A DNA stretch of 64,000 nucleotides, from contig NC_083880.1 in NCBI RefSeq assembly GCF_032452875.1, positions 58,354,829 to 58,418,828 on the forward strand. Reading direction: 5' to 3'. A model generated the notes under the pieces. That model saw nothing but the letters and a program-made list of their open reading frames with translations, was not told where the DNA came from and did no database searches. Each line of letters starts with the position of its first letter. The stretch's first letter is position 1. The position numbers and the translations under genes are program-made. This document shows positions 41,791 through 53,404 of the stretch, piece by piece. The stretch comes from Bos javanicus (taxonomy: Eukaryota > Chordata > Mammalia > Artiodactyla > Bovidae).

Positions 41791-43662
41791 GAATCTGTTC
41801 CGTCCTGTTATCTCCCAGCTGTCCTGTCACTACGTGGAACGAACGGGTGAACCAATGAATGTATGGCTGAGGTGAGGAGCACCCGGCTCAGGTGTGTGGG
41901 CTGTGCCCCAGCGGGCACTGGCTTGCTGGCTGAGCTGGGACACGCCCACCCTCTGCAGGCTTCCGTTTCTCTTGTAGAACTTCAAGCTCTTCCTGCCTTT
42001 GATCAAATTCTCTCCTTTCCGCCATCCTTTCCTCGGTGGCCCTTCCCACTCCACGTTAACCCAGGTCACTGGGGAGGGCTATTCTGTATCGAGTCACCCA
42101 GAGCAGAGACCTCAACCAAGCAGGTCCCACTCATTCCAGGCATTTTCTTACTTCCAATTGCTGTGACTCTTGGGGACAGAGAGTGTAAGGGACCAGCCCA
42201 GCACAGAAAGTGGGCCTGGGGGTCTGAGCTCCTCCCCCAAGGCTGTTTGAATCCTCAGTTCAATTTTTCTATCCAGTTCCAGGCATGACTGGTTTGCTAG
42301 GCAGCCCGGAGAGAGACATAAAGTATTCATGGTTATCAATTCATCAGCTGACAGAAATAAATTGTCCCTCTGGAATGCATTTCAAATCTCCATCCTGTGA
42401 GCCCAGGGCCAGGTAATTCCTGCTTACAGACTGGGGCTACCGCCCCTCCTAGGGTATTTGGATGGGCCTGTGGGATGCACTGCTGCGGCCTTGGGGACAC
42501 TGTGAATGCAGAATCCTCATCAGAGCGCCTACTGTGTGCCTGGCTTGTTCCACACTTGACCTCATCTCTGAGTGGTGTGAGAGCCTGCAAAGTCAGAGCC
42601 TTCTGAATGGGGGCGGGGGGCTGGTGGTTGGGGTTAGAGAGGTAAGTCCAAGTCTGCCCGACCCCACAGCTGTTACGTCATTAGGTCCTGTCCAAGGCAC
42701 CGTTGCAATTTTTTCTGGGCCCTTCAAGCCTTGGTTTTTTCCTTTACCTTAAAGAGAATAAATAGCTCACTTGAGTTTTATTCTAATGGTATGCATTTTC
42801 TCAATATTAAAAGTGGGTACAGAAAGTCTAAAAAATTTGTGTGTGATATGTGAGACTGCTTTATAAGAAGTTTTGCCGAGGATTCTAAATGGACTTATCT
42901 TTCATGAATTGTATTTACTGAAAGAATCAAAGCTCATGAGACTAAGGCCACACCAGGGCTTCTCCACCACTTCACCAGCCTGAAGATGTTTTAACCATTG
43001 ACCAAGAGAAGAGAGTCACACCCAGACTGCCAATTCCAGAGGGATGGACCCTAATATTCATTTCAACAAAATTCCAGTACAACAAAATACCCAGACTGTT
43101 GAACAGCAATCTTTTCCCTAAGACTTGGGCTTGACTGGGTTGAAATGGATCTGGACTACTCTGCTAACTAAGTAGAGTATACTATTTTTATCATCTTTGA
43201 CTTAAAAAAAAAAAAAAAGAATAACTCATGCTGAATCCAAAGGACCCCCATAGCACATCAGTAGAAATGTTCATGGTATTCTGTTCTACGGTAGGGAGAA
43301 AACCTTCTAAATAAAATTTATAATGACAAAAATCCAACTCTTTTTTTAGCTGCTTTATGGATGCTACATACCTGGTGAGTTCTTGTTGGAAGCAGAGAAA
43401 TGCTCACCCTGCAGACACGTTGAAGTTGTGTTGTCTTGTTTGATGTGGCTTTTGACAGGGGTTGTTTTTCTGCCTTTGTGAGCAGGTTTTTTTTTCTCAT
43501 CACTGGAGGGGCCCACAGTGATCTGAAGAGGATGCTGGGGTGGGATTGTCATTCCCCAGAACTGGGGATGGAGGCTAGGAGTTCCTGGGAGAGCTTTTAA
43601 ACCTCCCAGCGGCCAGAATGCATCTCAGAACAACTATGTGGGAATCTCTGGGTTTGTGTCCC
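41791..43662. other. Single-copy DNA, no gene seen
   Basis: An A-tract (about 16 A) is at 43203-43218. The AT-rich 42.75-43.25 kb part contrasts with GC-rich flanks. No exon supported. Confidence 0.4.
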
Positions 43663-43735
43663 AGCATTTAATGAAGTATAGTTGATTTACAATGTTGTGT
43701 TAATTTCTCCTGTACAGCAAAACTTCTCAGTTACA
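43663..43735 (-). mobile_element. L1-type fragment, tentative
   Basis: TGAAGTATAGTTGATTTACA, ATGTTGTGTTAATTTCTCCT, GTACAGCAAAACTTCTCAGT match a common artiodactyl L1-associated segment, by recollection of the motif only. Confidence 0.5.
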
Positions 43736-43764
43736 CAGGGCCTCTTCCTGCTGTTCCGTGCTTC

Positions 43765-43925
43765 CCAGGCCCCAGGCACAGTGGCGCTAAGAGCTTCCCA
43801 ACTCACCTCATCCTCACAGCAACCCTTCTATACCCGTTTCCCAGATGAGCTAACTGGGCTCAGGGAGGATGACTAATTTGCCTCAGGACACACAGCCTCA
43901 AAACAAGGCCACCTGATCCCAGTGA
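43765..43925 (-). mobile_element. MIR fragment
   Basis: CATCCTCACAGCAACCCTTC, CCGTTTCCCAGATGAGCTAA and TTTGCCTCAGGACACACAGC give reverse MIR order. Confidence 0.7.
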
Positions 43926-45074
43926 GGGAGCCCTTCACCCACAATGCACCCCCTTTCTCCCATTCAATAATTCCCAGCTCACAGTGGTAAAATTGGGGAA
44001 GAATTTTGAAATCAATAAATAATGTGGGTATTTAGCATTTGCAGAAGAATTTAAACAGAAACCCTGGAAGGAACGCTGGTATTTTCACCCCAAAGGGATT
44101 CTGTGAATGCTGGTGACATGGCCTTGGGGGAAGTAAGCTCAAGGGAACAGGGGGTTAAGGAGAAATAAACAGGTAATTTATCATTTCTCTCCCCCGCCTG
44201 CCCATCCTTCTGGCCACCACTGAACATAGGGTCTTGTCTAACACCGTGATTTATTCATGTACAAATATCAACAGAGTGTCTCCAATGGGACGCGATGATT
44301 GCTGTTCTCTGCGCTCTAATAATTTCCTCATGTTGCATAACGGCCTCACTGCTTTGGATCCAGAGCCACCACCCCGGGAGGCCTGTGGTCCTTGAGTGCT
44401 GGGTGAGCGAACACCAAGCTGGCTGGAGACTCAGCATTGCCTGGGGCTTTCGGGAACTTCCTTCAGATAATCACCCTGCCAGACAGTGGAGGACTGCCAG
44501 ACGAATTAGGAAGACCTGCCTGACAGGGCCTTTAAAGATGCCTTTGAGAAGAGGAAATGCTCTCCTTTCTGAGAAGGATACCTGTCCAGGTAGGGCTAAA
44601 CTGCCTCCTTATTCTCGGGGCTTCCTGCAAAGCCTCAGTGCTCTGGGGAGCCAGGACTGCCAGCTCTTGGCAGGAGAGACAAGGCCGCCTTCAAGCCAAT
44701 TTGACCTTGAGGGGCAGGATCCTCAGAGCCCGGCCTCCTGGCTGGGACTTAAGAGCAGATTATTTCCAGAGAGAAATGAGGCATCTCTTTCAGCTTCAGG
44801 CCAGAGTTGACATTTTTTGTTCTCCCTTGGACTTGCAGGCGGGTGAAATAAAATCAGGTCTTTATTTATCAGGACTCGTTCCTATCAGAGCTGCATGCCT
44901 TGCTTGTCCTGAAGACACAAGGGAAAAAGTCAGCGGGGAGGCAACTGTCATAGGTGGAGGGAGTGGGGCCCAGAGAGTGCAAGTCACATACCCTGGGTCA
45001 TACAGGCAAGTGGTCTCCATGTGGGAGGAGTCAGTCCATGCTTCCAGAACATTTCAGCACGTTCATATTTCTGC
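43926..45074. other. Single-copy DNA, no gene seen
   Basis: Two long overlapping open frames (44295-44810 and 44557-45114) have no recognisable domain. The segment 44.25-44.36 kb has a mixed-composition, conserved look (GATGATTGCTGTTCTCTGCG). A weak MIR-like trace is at 44940-45005. Confidence 0.4.
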
Positions 45075-45220
45075 TACAGTGGGGTTTCCCATCCTTGACA
45101 CTATTGGCGTTTGATTCTTTGTTGTGAGGGTCTGCCGTATGGGTTACTGGGTGTTTAGCAGACTCCCTGGCCTCTGCCAACACTGGTAGCCCCACCCCAA
45201 CCCCAGTGATGACAACCGTG
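45075..45220 (-). mobile_element. MER20/MER58-group hAT element, tentative
   Basis: TGACACTATTGGCGTTTGAT, TCTTTGTTGTGAGGGTCTGC, TGTTTAGCAGACTCCCTGGC and CCAGTGATGACAACC occur in the order of these short hAT-Charlie repeats. Exact family uncertain. Confidence 0.5.
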
Positions 45221-46129
45221 TGGCTAGAGCTCTCCCGCCACGGGTCGTGTTTTAAGGAATGTGTCCTGGACTGTGAGTTCTCTCACCAGCAGTGGGAATG
45301 GGCCTTGAGGATCCTGAACCCTGTGGAGCAGGCAGGAGGACACGCCCAGGTGTGGGGTGTCCAGAAGGGCCAGAGGGCGTGGCAGCCGGGTCTGACCACG
45401 TCCTTCAGCTCACTCCTTGCTCCCAGTGCCCCGAGGGATGCCTGTCTCACAGAAAGGGCCACAGCTACCCTCTGGCCTCAGCTGGTGATGAGTCCCAGGA
45501 AAGGCACAGGTACTCAGGACCAGCCCAGCAGACCTCCAGGGAGGCCCTCGGGATCTTTTCCGGCACATCTTTTTTCTCTTTCTTTTAATTATTCATGAAA
45601 CAAACTCTTCCTGGGGGCCTCAGCATGGCTCCTGGCTTTTGAGGGGCCCAAGGAAGGAAGCCGAGCAGAGGCTCACCATCTTTGTGGGAAGTGACCAAGG
45701 TGTCGGGGGCTGGGCTGTTACTCTGTGGGAGGCAGACAGTAGGGTTGCAGCCACCCCTTCCTCTCTGTCCACATTCTCCTGTGACATCCTTCCCCCACAT
45801 TCTTTTTCATCCTCCCTCCAACTGCCCTCTCCCTGGGGCCCCCTTTGCTGGAGTAGCCCAGCGCTGCCTGTCCTTACATGAACCACGGTGCCCACGGTGG
45901 TGGCCTCAACTCACTGCCTTCCCATACGCATCTCAGCCCTCCTCCCCACTGATGCTTTCGGAGTGGATGCCCCCGGAAACTCTCTCCCAGACCCATGAGG
46001 GTCTGCTGTTAGGGTAGCCCAGAGTAAGTGCCAGCCACCTGCACCCACAGGTGTCTGTCACATGTGCCAGCCACATCTATAACCGCAGCGGCTGGCAAGT
46101 GCTTGCCGGCTTCACTGCCTCTGGCAGAA
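45221..46129. other. Single-copy DNA, no gene seen
   Basis: GC-rich; the part from 45.83 kb may be distant L2 continuing into the next feature. No exon supported. Confidence 0.35.
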
Positions 46130-46640
46130 TCATATCCAGGTTCTCCCAAACTTCCCTCTTGGGTCCTGGGCCCGTATCTCACCCTCACCTCTCACACACC
46201 ACCTCTGCTCTCCTCTGACCATCTGCCCTGGGCCTCCTTCCGATCCATGAACACAGCAGGAAGGCTGTCTGTACCCCCAGGACCTTTGCACATGCTGGCC
46301 CCACTGCCTGGAATCCCCCTCCCAGGTCTGCATGGGGCCAGCTCCTTCATGTCTTTCTTTCTGAGCCCAGGCTCACCCTGCACCTCCCCAGCCTGGCAGC
46401 CATGCTCTGCCCCATAGCCCGGCTTTCCGGCCTCAGCACTCAGAGCTGTCTGAAATCACCTTCTCTGAACCCGTATCTATTCATTTGCTGCCTCTCTTGT
46501 AGCAGCAGGTGAGCTCCACAAGGGCAGGAAGCCCACCAGCTTGTTCACTGCAGGATCTCCGTCCAGAACAGCATGGGGATGGTATGTTCAATGGATGCTT
46601 GTAGGAGGGACAAATGGATGGATGAATGAAGGCAAAGCCA
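46130..46640 (+). mobile_element. L2 LINE 3' region
   Basis: CAGGACCTTTGCACATGCTG, CACTGCCTGGAATCCCCC, GAGCTCCACAAGGGCAGGAA and a terminal GATGGATGAATGAAGG are hallmark L2 3' words in order. Confidence 0.7.
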
Positions 46641-47699
46641 GACCATGGAGGAGCGGGGGAGGGGCCAGCTTTGAAAGGATGCCCTGAATTTCCCCATGTT
46701 CCCAAGATGCTGGCCAGTCGGCATCCAACATCCACAGGAGCCTGTCTTGGGCAGCTGGTCTTCATGCCACAGGAGACACTGGTGAGGACTTGGAGTGGCT
46801 CCCTCTCTGTCCCCCATTGAGAAGGAGGCCCCCAGTGATGAGCAGGACACCAGCACTTGGCTGTGTTCCAAGAGAGCAGAGGGAGAGAGAAATCCAGCAT
46901 CCCTGGACAGCTGAGGAGCTATACAGTGCTTTGAAAATAGCTCTTCTAGCAGCTGCCAGCGGATTACTCTTTCTGTGCAGACTGGATGGCTTTAATAAAA
47001 AATGAGAACTTCTCCATCTGCTCTTTAAAGATAAGCCCCCGGTTCTCCAAATCGGAGAGTGACAGAGGCCCTAGGGGGCTCAAGGAGGCTGGAAAGAGCC
47101 AGTCAGGCCAGTGACAGAGCCAATTAGCTGGGACCCAGTGGCTCGCGGCTGATCGGGCCTCCTTTCTGAGGGATGGAGGCGGAGGCTGAAGGAGGTAGAG
47201 GCGAGAGAGATGGAGGCCAAGGGAGGCAGAGGCCAAGAGATGAAGCCTGTGGTGGCCATCTGACCCTCCCCAGGGTCATATGCCAGCCTTCTCTCCTTCC
47301 TGCTGTCAGGACAAGGACAGATCTCCAGGAGCCTGGTAACCTCAGGATCATGACTGGGTCCCCAAGAGCAACAAGGAATCAGCCTGGCTGATGGAGACCA
47401 ATGGTTAAAGCAGATCCCATTTCCCTCGAGCAGCATTAACTGCCAAGATGGGTGTGTGTGTGCACCCAAAAGACACTGCAAGGGGGTCCCCTATTCCTCA
47501 ATGTCAGAGCAGCTCTCCTAGCTCTACTATTGGAGAAGGATCAGGTTCTGTGGGGCCTGGTGCTGGTGCAACTGGGGGGCTTATATGAGTAAATGATACA
47601 GGATAGTGGACAGAAAGCTGTTAGAGCCTTTCCCAGGGCCTTGGAAGGGCCGCCAAAGGGAGAAGCCTTGGGATTCAGGCCGTATGGGCTTCACTATAA
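46641..47699. other. Single-copy DNA, no gene seen
   Basis: A purine-rich stretch (GGAGGCGGAGGCTGAAGGAG) is at about 47172-47250. The stretch 46.92-47.06 kb, with CTTTAATAAAAAATGAGAAC and CTTTAAAGATAAGCCCCCGG, looks conserved. Confidence 0.4.
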
Positions 47700-47755
47700 A
47701 TGTGTGTGTCAGTGAGAGAGAGAGAGAGTGTGTGTGTGTATTGTGTGTGTGTACA
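47700..47755. repeat. (TG)n(GA)n(TG)n compound microsatellite
   Basis: TGTGTGTGTCAGTGAGAGAG, then AGAGAGTGTGTGTGTG. Confidence 0.95.
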
Positions 47756-47828
47756 GAGCTGGCCTCTTCCCACCTGAGCCTTCTTTGGTTTGAAGTCCCA
47801 GGTGCAATGTGAGATAAGTAACCTTTAT

Positions 47829-48035
47829 TAGGTGGCCTAGTGGTAAAGAACCCACTTGCCAGTGCAGGAGATGCAAGAGATGCAGATTCGATCCCTGGGT
47901 CTGGGAGATCCCCTGGAAGAGGAAATGGCAATCCACTCCAGTATTCTTGTCCGGGAAATCCCATGGACAGAGGAGCCCAGCTGGCTACAGTCCATGGGAT
48001 CGCAAACAGCTGGACACAACTGAGCACAGCACAGC
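47829..48035 (+). mobile_element. Bov-tA SINE
   Basis: Head lacks the GGGCTTCCC start (begins AGGTGGCCTAGTGGTAAAG). The B-box-like ATTCGATCCC and the full body follow, ending in CTGAGCACAGCACAGC. Confidence 0.93.
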
Positions 48036-48470
48036 CCCCCTCCTGCTCCAGCTCCTGCTTCCAGCCCCCCATCAAGAACTACTCTCTGCCAACCACCTCC
48101 CAGAATTTTGTGATACAGAATCAGAAGGCCAGGACTAAAAGGCAGGAGGGGAGAGGGGAAGACCTGCCCAGAGAAGCCGAGTTTGTCCACGTGAAAATGA
48201 CATAGATTCATTGGAAGGAAGGGAGATGGAAACTCAACAGGCAGCAAGTCTGAAAGAGCCCAGAGCTTGTAGAAGGTGAGGCTCCTCGGGCGGTTATGGT
48301 CTTGACCTGTCACGTTGCTGGTGGTAAACTGGATCCTCTGATGTTCTCAGAGAGACACAGGTAACTGGCCAAATGCCTTTTTATTGACTGTTGGTTGTAG
48401 CAACCACGTGTGACTAGGGTATCAGTCAGGTAACACAGGGCCCAGATTTTAATAGGCTTATGCTTGAGTC
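48036..48470. other. Single-copy DNA, no gene seen
   Basis: No repeat or gene recognised. Confidence 0.4.
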
Positions 48471-48696
48471 CGGGCTTCCCAGGTGGTCTAGTGGTGAAGA
48501 ACCCGCCTGCCAATGCAGGAGACAAAAGAGACACGGGTAGATCCCTGGGTCAAGAAGATCCCCTGGAGGAGGGCATGGCAACCCACTCCAGTATTCTTGC
48601 CTGGAGAATCCCATGGACAGAGGAGCCTGAAAGACTACACAGTCCATGGGGTCACAAAGAGTCGGACACGACTGAAGTAACTTAGCACGCATAACG
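48471..48696 (+). mobile_element. Bov-tA SINE with target duplication
   Basis: Full copy; TATGCTTGAGTC (48459-48470) and TACGCTTGAGTC (48697-48708) flank it with one mismatch. Confidence 0.95.
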
Positions 48697-48734
48697 TACG
48701 CTTGAGTCGAGGAAGGGATTCTCCTGCCCAGGTA

Positions 48735-48801
48735 TGTGCATGCATCCGTGTGTGCGTGTGTGTGTACACATGTGTCTGTACGTGTGTGTCTGTGTACACG
48801 T
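48735..48801. repeat. TG-rich simple repeat
   Basis: GTGTGTGCGTGTGTGTGTAC then CACGTG/TACACGTG words; alternating purine-pyrimidine. Confidence 0.85.
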
Positions 48802-50744
48802 GGGAAGTGAGGTGCCAACCTCCTGCTTGATAAGTCACAGAGCGCCACCCGCATATTTTCCCATTTATGGTGTTGAGACATTAGTCAAGCCTGGAAGTAA
48901 AAGGAAAATATTCACTGCGTGTTCTTTCAGAATCCTACTAGAACAATACCAAACGTGCCTGGATAAAAATGGTCTGACTTTGTGATGTGTAACTTGTTAT
49001 TTACTATTGATTACAGTCCAGACTAATGGTAAAGTGAAATGTTAGCTTGTAGAGACTGGTAAGTTACACGGACTGTTTGTCCAGAAGAGATGGAAATGAT
49101 TAACGGCTAATAGAAAAGATTACCTCAGAGTTCACAATTATTTCCTTTGCCCTGTAGGATACAAAACCTGAACCAGTGTTGGATCTCACTTGTATCCTAC
49201 TCTCACATCTTTTTAAATCGACTTTGCCATCCTGCTATTTCCCTCATTAACAAATATTAATATAATAATTGTGACATCAACTCACTGTGTGCCTGCCTGA
49301 GAATTATGTTTTTAATTGTTTTGAATATTATACTTTGACATTAGTCCCCTTTCTCTAGTCCCTCCGGCTGTAAACTTATGTTATACCCCACAGATTATTC
49401 TAAATGAGAAGCCCAAACTTAAGGCATATGAATATCATTGTGGAAACTTCATTCTGTCTCTTTTTTAATATTTAGGTGTTTTTCAGAATCCAAACTCCAG
49501 TTTCAATTGTGATTCAAATAACTCCTATGCTCCACCAGGCTCAGCCTCTACTAGTCAAAGAAACTTGGCTAAATAATCAAGAGGAAACAAAATGCAATTC
49601 AAATTCTCACTTGCATTTTCAAAGGATATTGAGGGGATCCAGGTCACAGCCCACAAGACACTTCTGAAAAATGCCTTTTGCCTCCTGCTTGGCTCTCACA
49701 CGCAGCAAATTACTTCTGAGCCCCTCATTCAGCACAGCCTCCATGTTCATTCCCTGCACTAAGTCTCCTGAACAGACTCCTCGATGATACATACTAGGAA
49801 TGCTTTTGATTGCAAGTAATAGAAAATCCAATAGACCTTATGGTTTAAATCATAAGTATAGTGTATGCTCACTTAATCGGATGCCCAGAAATACCTGGTC
49901 ACAGGGCAGGTTCAGACATTCAATAGTATCGTCATCCGGGTTTTGTCTATCCTTACACCCAATGAAATTCTGCCCTCATGCTTGTTGCCTCATGGTCGCA
50001 AGATAGCTACCACAACTCCAAACATCATACCCTCATACGCAAAATGTTCAGCAGGAAGAATAAAGTAGGAACTAAAGACTTTGGACCCAAATGATTCTTT
50101 TTATTCAGGAAGAAAATTCTTTCCAAGCATAATCCAGAAGACTTTTTCCTTTCTTCTCATTGTCTGAAACAGTCACATGGCCACTCCTAGTTATCAGGGA
50201 GATTTGGAGAAACGCATTTGGCAAAGTAGAAAGGAATCATCATGACTGGCTTAGATCAATCACAACTCATTCCCTGGGGTTGGAAACATCACAAGCCCAT
50301 GCAGGTGGGGTTCTGTTAGCCTTGGAGGCAGGAGGGGAAGCAGGATGCTATTGGCTGTTGGAGAAGTGACTCACACTGTTGGTCACACTCTTTATTTTGA
50401 AATTGGGGAAGCAACCCTAAGACAAGTGACGAACTTACATACACCAAGCAACCACAGCATCTCACAGGGTACATCATTCTGGAAGAACTGCCATCCTTGG
50501 CACTCAGCTTTCTTACCTGCTGAACCACTGGTGCCTTGCAGCAGCCCAGCTCAGGTTTGCAGCCCCAGAAAGTCCTCAGCAATTTGAACATCAGACGTGG
50601 GACTCTTCCAGATGCGTCACCTCCAGCCACCCAGGTGCAACCAGGCAGGAACTAGGACAGGTCTCTACTGGACCAAGCAGCCACCACACCTGGAGCCCTC
50701 AGTCTGTACCCAGCCTCAGTTCAAGCACCACAAATTGATCTACT
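48802..50744. other. AT-rich single-copy DNA, no gene seen
   Basis: 48.9-49.45 kb is AT-rich with ATTAACGGCTAATAG, TACTATTGATTAC and TTAATATAATAATTG words and looks conserved. 49.78-50.3 kb (TTTGATTGCAAGTAATAGAA) may be an old interspersed repeat that I cannot name. Confidence 0.4.
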
Positions 50745-50880
50745 TCTAAAAATGCACCGAGTAGACACCATTGTTTTCTGTCTTATGCATGAAGGGTGAA
50801 AAAGATCAAAGTTATGTGACATGGTCAAGGGCAGCTAGTAAGTAGGTATTGAGTTGAGATTTGGCCCAGCTCTATGACTT
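50745..50880 (-). mobile_element. MIR fragment
   Basis: TCTTATGCATGAAGGGTGAA, CATGGTCAAGGGCAGCTAGT and AAGTAGGTATTGAGTTGAGA match reverse MIR core and head. Confidence 0.6.
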
Positions 50881-51910
50881 CAAATCTGGTTGGTTTTTTA
50901 AAAAAAATCCTTAATACCCTCTTCATTCTCTTAGCAGAGGAGGAGGTGGAGAGAAAGCAGACTGCTGGACCACTGGGGCTGCTGGGGCTGGGCCAGGCTT
51001 TGATGTTCAGACCCTTCTGGAACCTTGCCCCATGGCATCTGGGGCCCATGTCTCACTCCTCTATCTCCTGGAGACACTGTGGAGGCCCCAGCTCCACAAC
51101 TCCCTTTGTCACAGGCTGTCACTCACACCTCCTGTTTTTTGAAAGTTCTGGAATCCATTCCATCGCCACCTAATTCAGAGGGCTCCAAGGCATGTGGCCA
51201 GTTGGGCCATCAGAGCCGGAATGATCTCAGAAGTAGCCCTTGTCTTCCAGGGCTGGCAGTGATGGAAGAGCAGGATGAACCACCAATGGGATTTCAACAT
51301 TAGGAAGGGAAGGAAAATGTCAAGGTCACTCTGACATTGGCCATTGAGGGACTATATTTAGAGGCAGCCCTGTCACTGTCAGGGCAGGCAAAATGCACTA
51401 GGGACCTGGCTGGCCTCTGGCTCTGCCTGGAGCAGAGAGGCTGCCCTGGCCAAGCTGCATTTCCCTCAGCTCCAGCGGTCTAGGAAACAGGGCTGTGGGC
51501 CAATGAAGATGCTAGCTCTGGAGATCTGGGTTTGAAGCCCTGTACCCCCCACCCTCCTACTTTACTGACTAGGCGACCTTGCACAACTCATCCCGGCACT
51601 CCAAGCTCATTTTCAGGCGATGGCAGTAGCATGTCTCAGTGGGAAGCTGCACACTGGAAAGCATTAATATACAAGAAAAGCCCCTGTCCTACTGCGCATG
51701 CAATTAAAACACTGGCCTCCATGACAACTGTGCCTAAATACTTCTTGTGGCTAATCTTAGGTTCAGTAAGCCATGCAGTCAATGATCCAAAACTTTTCCC
51801 CACACTGTCCGACTTTCCTTTTAGTGCCCTGAATCCTTTAGGTACTAATGTGTAGGCTGGTGTTTGTCTCCCATGGGAGGTGTTCTGGGCATGATGGGTG
51901 GATCAAACTC
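50881..51910. other. Single-copy DNA, no gene seen
   Basis: Includes a T-run/A-run junction near 50893-50908. Open frame 51532-51855 has no recognisable domain. Confidence 0.4.
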
Positions 51911-52280
51911 ATATTCTGGAATCCTGAAGAATTCTCCAGCATTTTCCAAAGCCCCTAGGATTATCAAGGATGTTCAAGGACCTTCAAGGATTTTCCAGAA
52001 CCCTCAAGAAGCTTCCAGAAATCCCTAGCTGCTTCCAGAATCCCCAAGGCTCTTCTGGAACCACCAAGAATCTGCTAGGATTTTCCAGAACTTCTGAAAA
52101 CACACGAGTACATTCCAGAACTCCCAAGAACCTTTGAGAAGCCCCTGAAATCTTCCAGGAATGTCCAGAATCCCCAAGAATTGTTCAGAATTTTTTAGAC
52201 TCTTCTAGATTATTCTATGATTTCCTAGGGTGTTTCAGGACCTTATAGAATCCTCTAGGATCTTCCAGAACCCCTGACAT
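51911..52280. repeat. 10-bp-register repeat array rich in heat-shock-element palindromes
   Basis: About 37 consecutive decamers, degenerate but without a register shift. The best units read nnTTCCAGAA, often alternating with CCCCAAGAA-type units so that a 20-bp super-period is visible. TTCCAGAA occurs exactly at 51993, 52013, 52033, 52083, 52113 and 52263, and TTCTGGAA at 51914 and 52053. Seven of these eight starts differ by multiples of ten. GAAGCTTCCAGAA at 52008-52020 is a perfect three-unit nGAAn array, the form bound by HSF trimers. TTCCAGGAA at 52153-52161 also fits the STAT consensus. It is not coding: the period is not a multiple of three and stops are frequent. A decayed minisatellite is the plain alternative. 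Confidence 0.85.
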
Positions 52281-52479
52281 TTGCTCTGTACCCTCTAGTC
52301 CTGACTTATCCTATCCCTCATCTGTGGCTGAGCACATAACTTGCTGACCAGTGACTTGGGGGTTGTGTACAAGATGTTAATACAGGTGTTAGCATGCTGG
52401 AGAGAAATTCTCAGAAGCAGGAATAGTCACTGCTAGTCTGGCGATGAGGTGTCCTGTGTGACAGCAAATACATGGGCCT
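52281..52479. other. Single-copy DNA, no gene seen
   Basis: Flank of the decamer array; the periodicity stops by about 52280. Confidence 0.4.
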
Positions 52480-52650
52480 ACTGAAGTTTAAATAATGTTT
52501 AAAATTCTGTTCTTTAGTCACATCAGCTGTGTTTCCAGTGGTTGGCAGTTACACATGACAAGTGGTGTCAGATGGGGTAGATGTAAAGCGCATTTCCATC
52601 ATTGTACAAAGTTCTAATGGACAGCACTGGCCTTGAGGAGAGCCCTGTGT
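52480..52650. mobile_element. Old DNA-transposon-like remnant, tentative
   Basis: CATTTCCATCATTGTACAAA, GTTCTAATGGACAGCACTGG resembles the end of a common short mammalian interspersed repeat. Family not assigned. Confidence 0.35.
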
Positions 52651-53404
52651 TTTAATTATTTTTTTCTAGATTTTATTGGTGTTTTTGATAACAAATGTAA
52701 CAATTGTTTGTCGTAACCATGTGGAAAATACAGAAAACAGCAGAGCAGAGAGGGACCCAGCTGAGACCCTCAGTTGAATCACTGAAGGACTGAAACCTCA
52801 AGGGACATCAGTGTCCTCATGATGTGCCTAGATTCTGTCCCTCAGCCAGAGTGTCACCGAGGGGCAGAGGAATCAAGGGAGAGAAGAGCACAGTTGAAAC
52901 CTTCCCCATGACTAGATGGTCTGTGCCAGGGGCTTGGTCCTGGTGGGAAGGACCATTAGCTGGTCAAGATCCCAGACTGTAAAATGGAGCCCAGATGTTG
53001 CTCAAAAGAAGAATGGGGGTGCCAGGAACCTCTCACAAAAGTGTTGGAAAAGCTGAAAAGCCAAACACAAGGGCATGAGCGCAACACAAAGATGAGCATC
53101 TGCAGGATATCTTCACTGCCCAACTCCACCCCCCGGCTAGAGGGCCTCGGGTGGAGAGGCTGTGCCCCATTCTGGAAGAAGCCCAGCGGGAACTTCCCAG
53201 GATAGCGGGACCCACAGAGGAGCCTCCTCTACTGCCTGAGATGCCTTCTGAGAGGGGAAGCCCTCCTGAGGGCCTCTTCCTCCCCCATCCCCTCTCCAGG
53301 CCTCCTACTGGCCCCATGAAGAGGGCAGCCAGTGGGCCGGGCAGCCTGGGAAATGTGGTCTCAGGGGAAAGGCAAGGGTGGACGTGGCAGCTGTTACTGA
53401 TGCC
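52651..53404. other. Single-copy DNA, no gene seen
   Basis: Overlapping open frames on both strands at 53.0-53.4 kb (for example 52984-53205 plus and 53033-53317 minus) show no domain. Confidence 0.4.

Noticed and set aside
44295..45114. Two overlapping open frames of 171 and 185 residues
   Set aside because: No recognised domain, no supporting splice structure, and open frames of this size are common in GC-rich mammalian DNA.
51911..52280. CRISPR-like or coding repeat
   Set aside because: Units are degenerate and contiguous with no spacers, the period of 10 is not a multiple of 3, stops are frequent, and the DNA is vertebrate.
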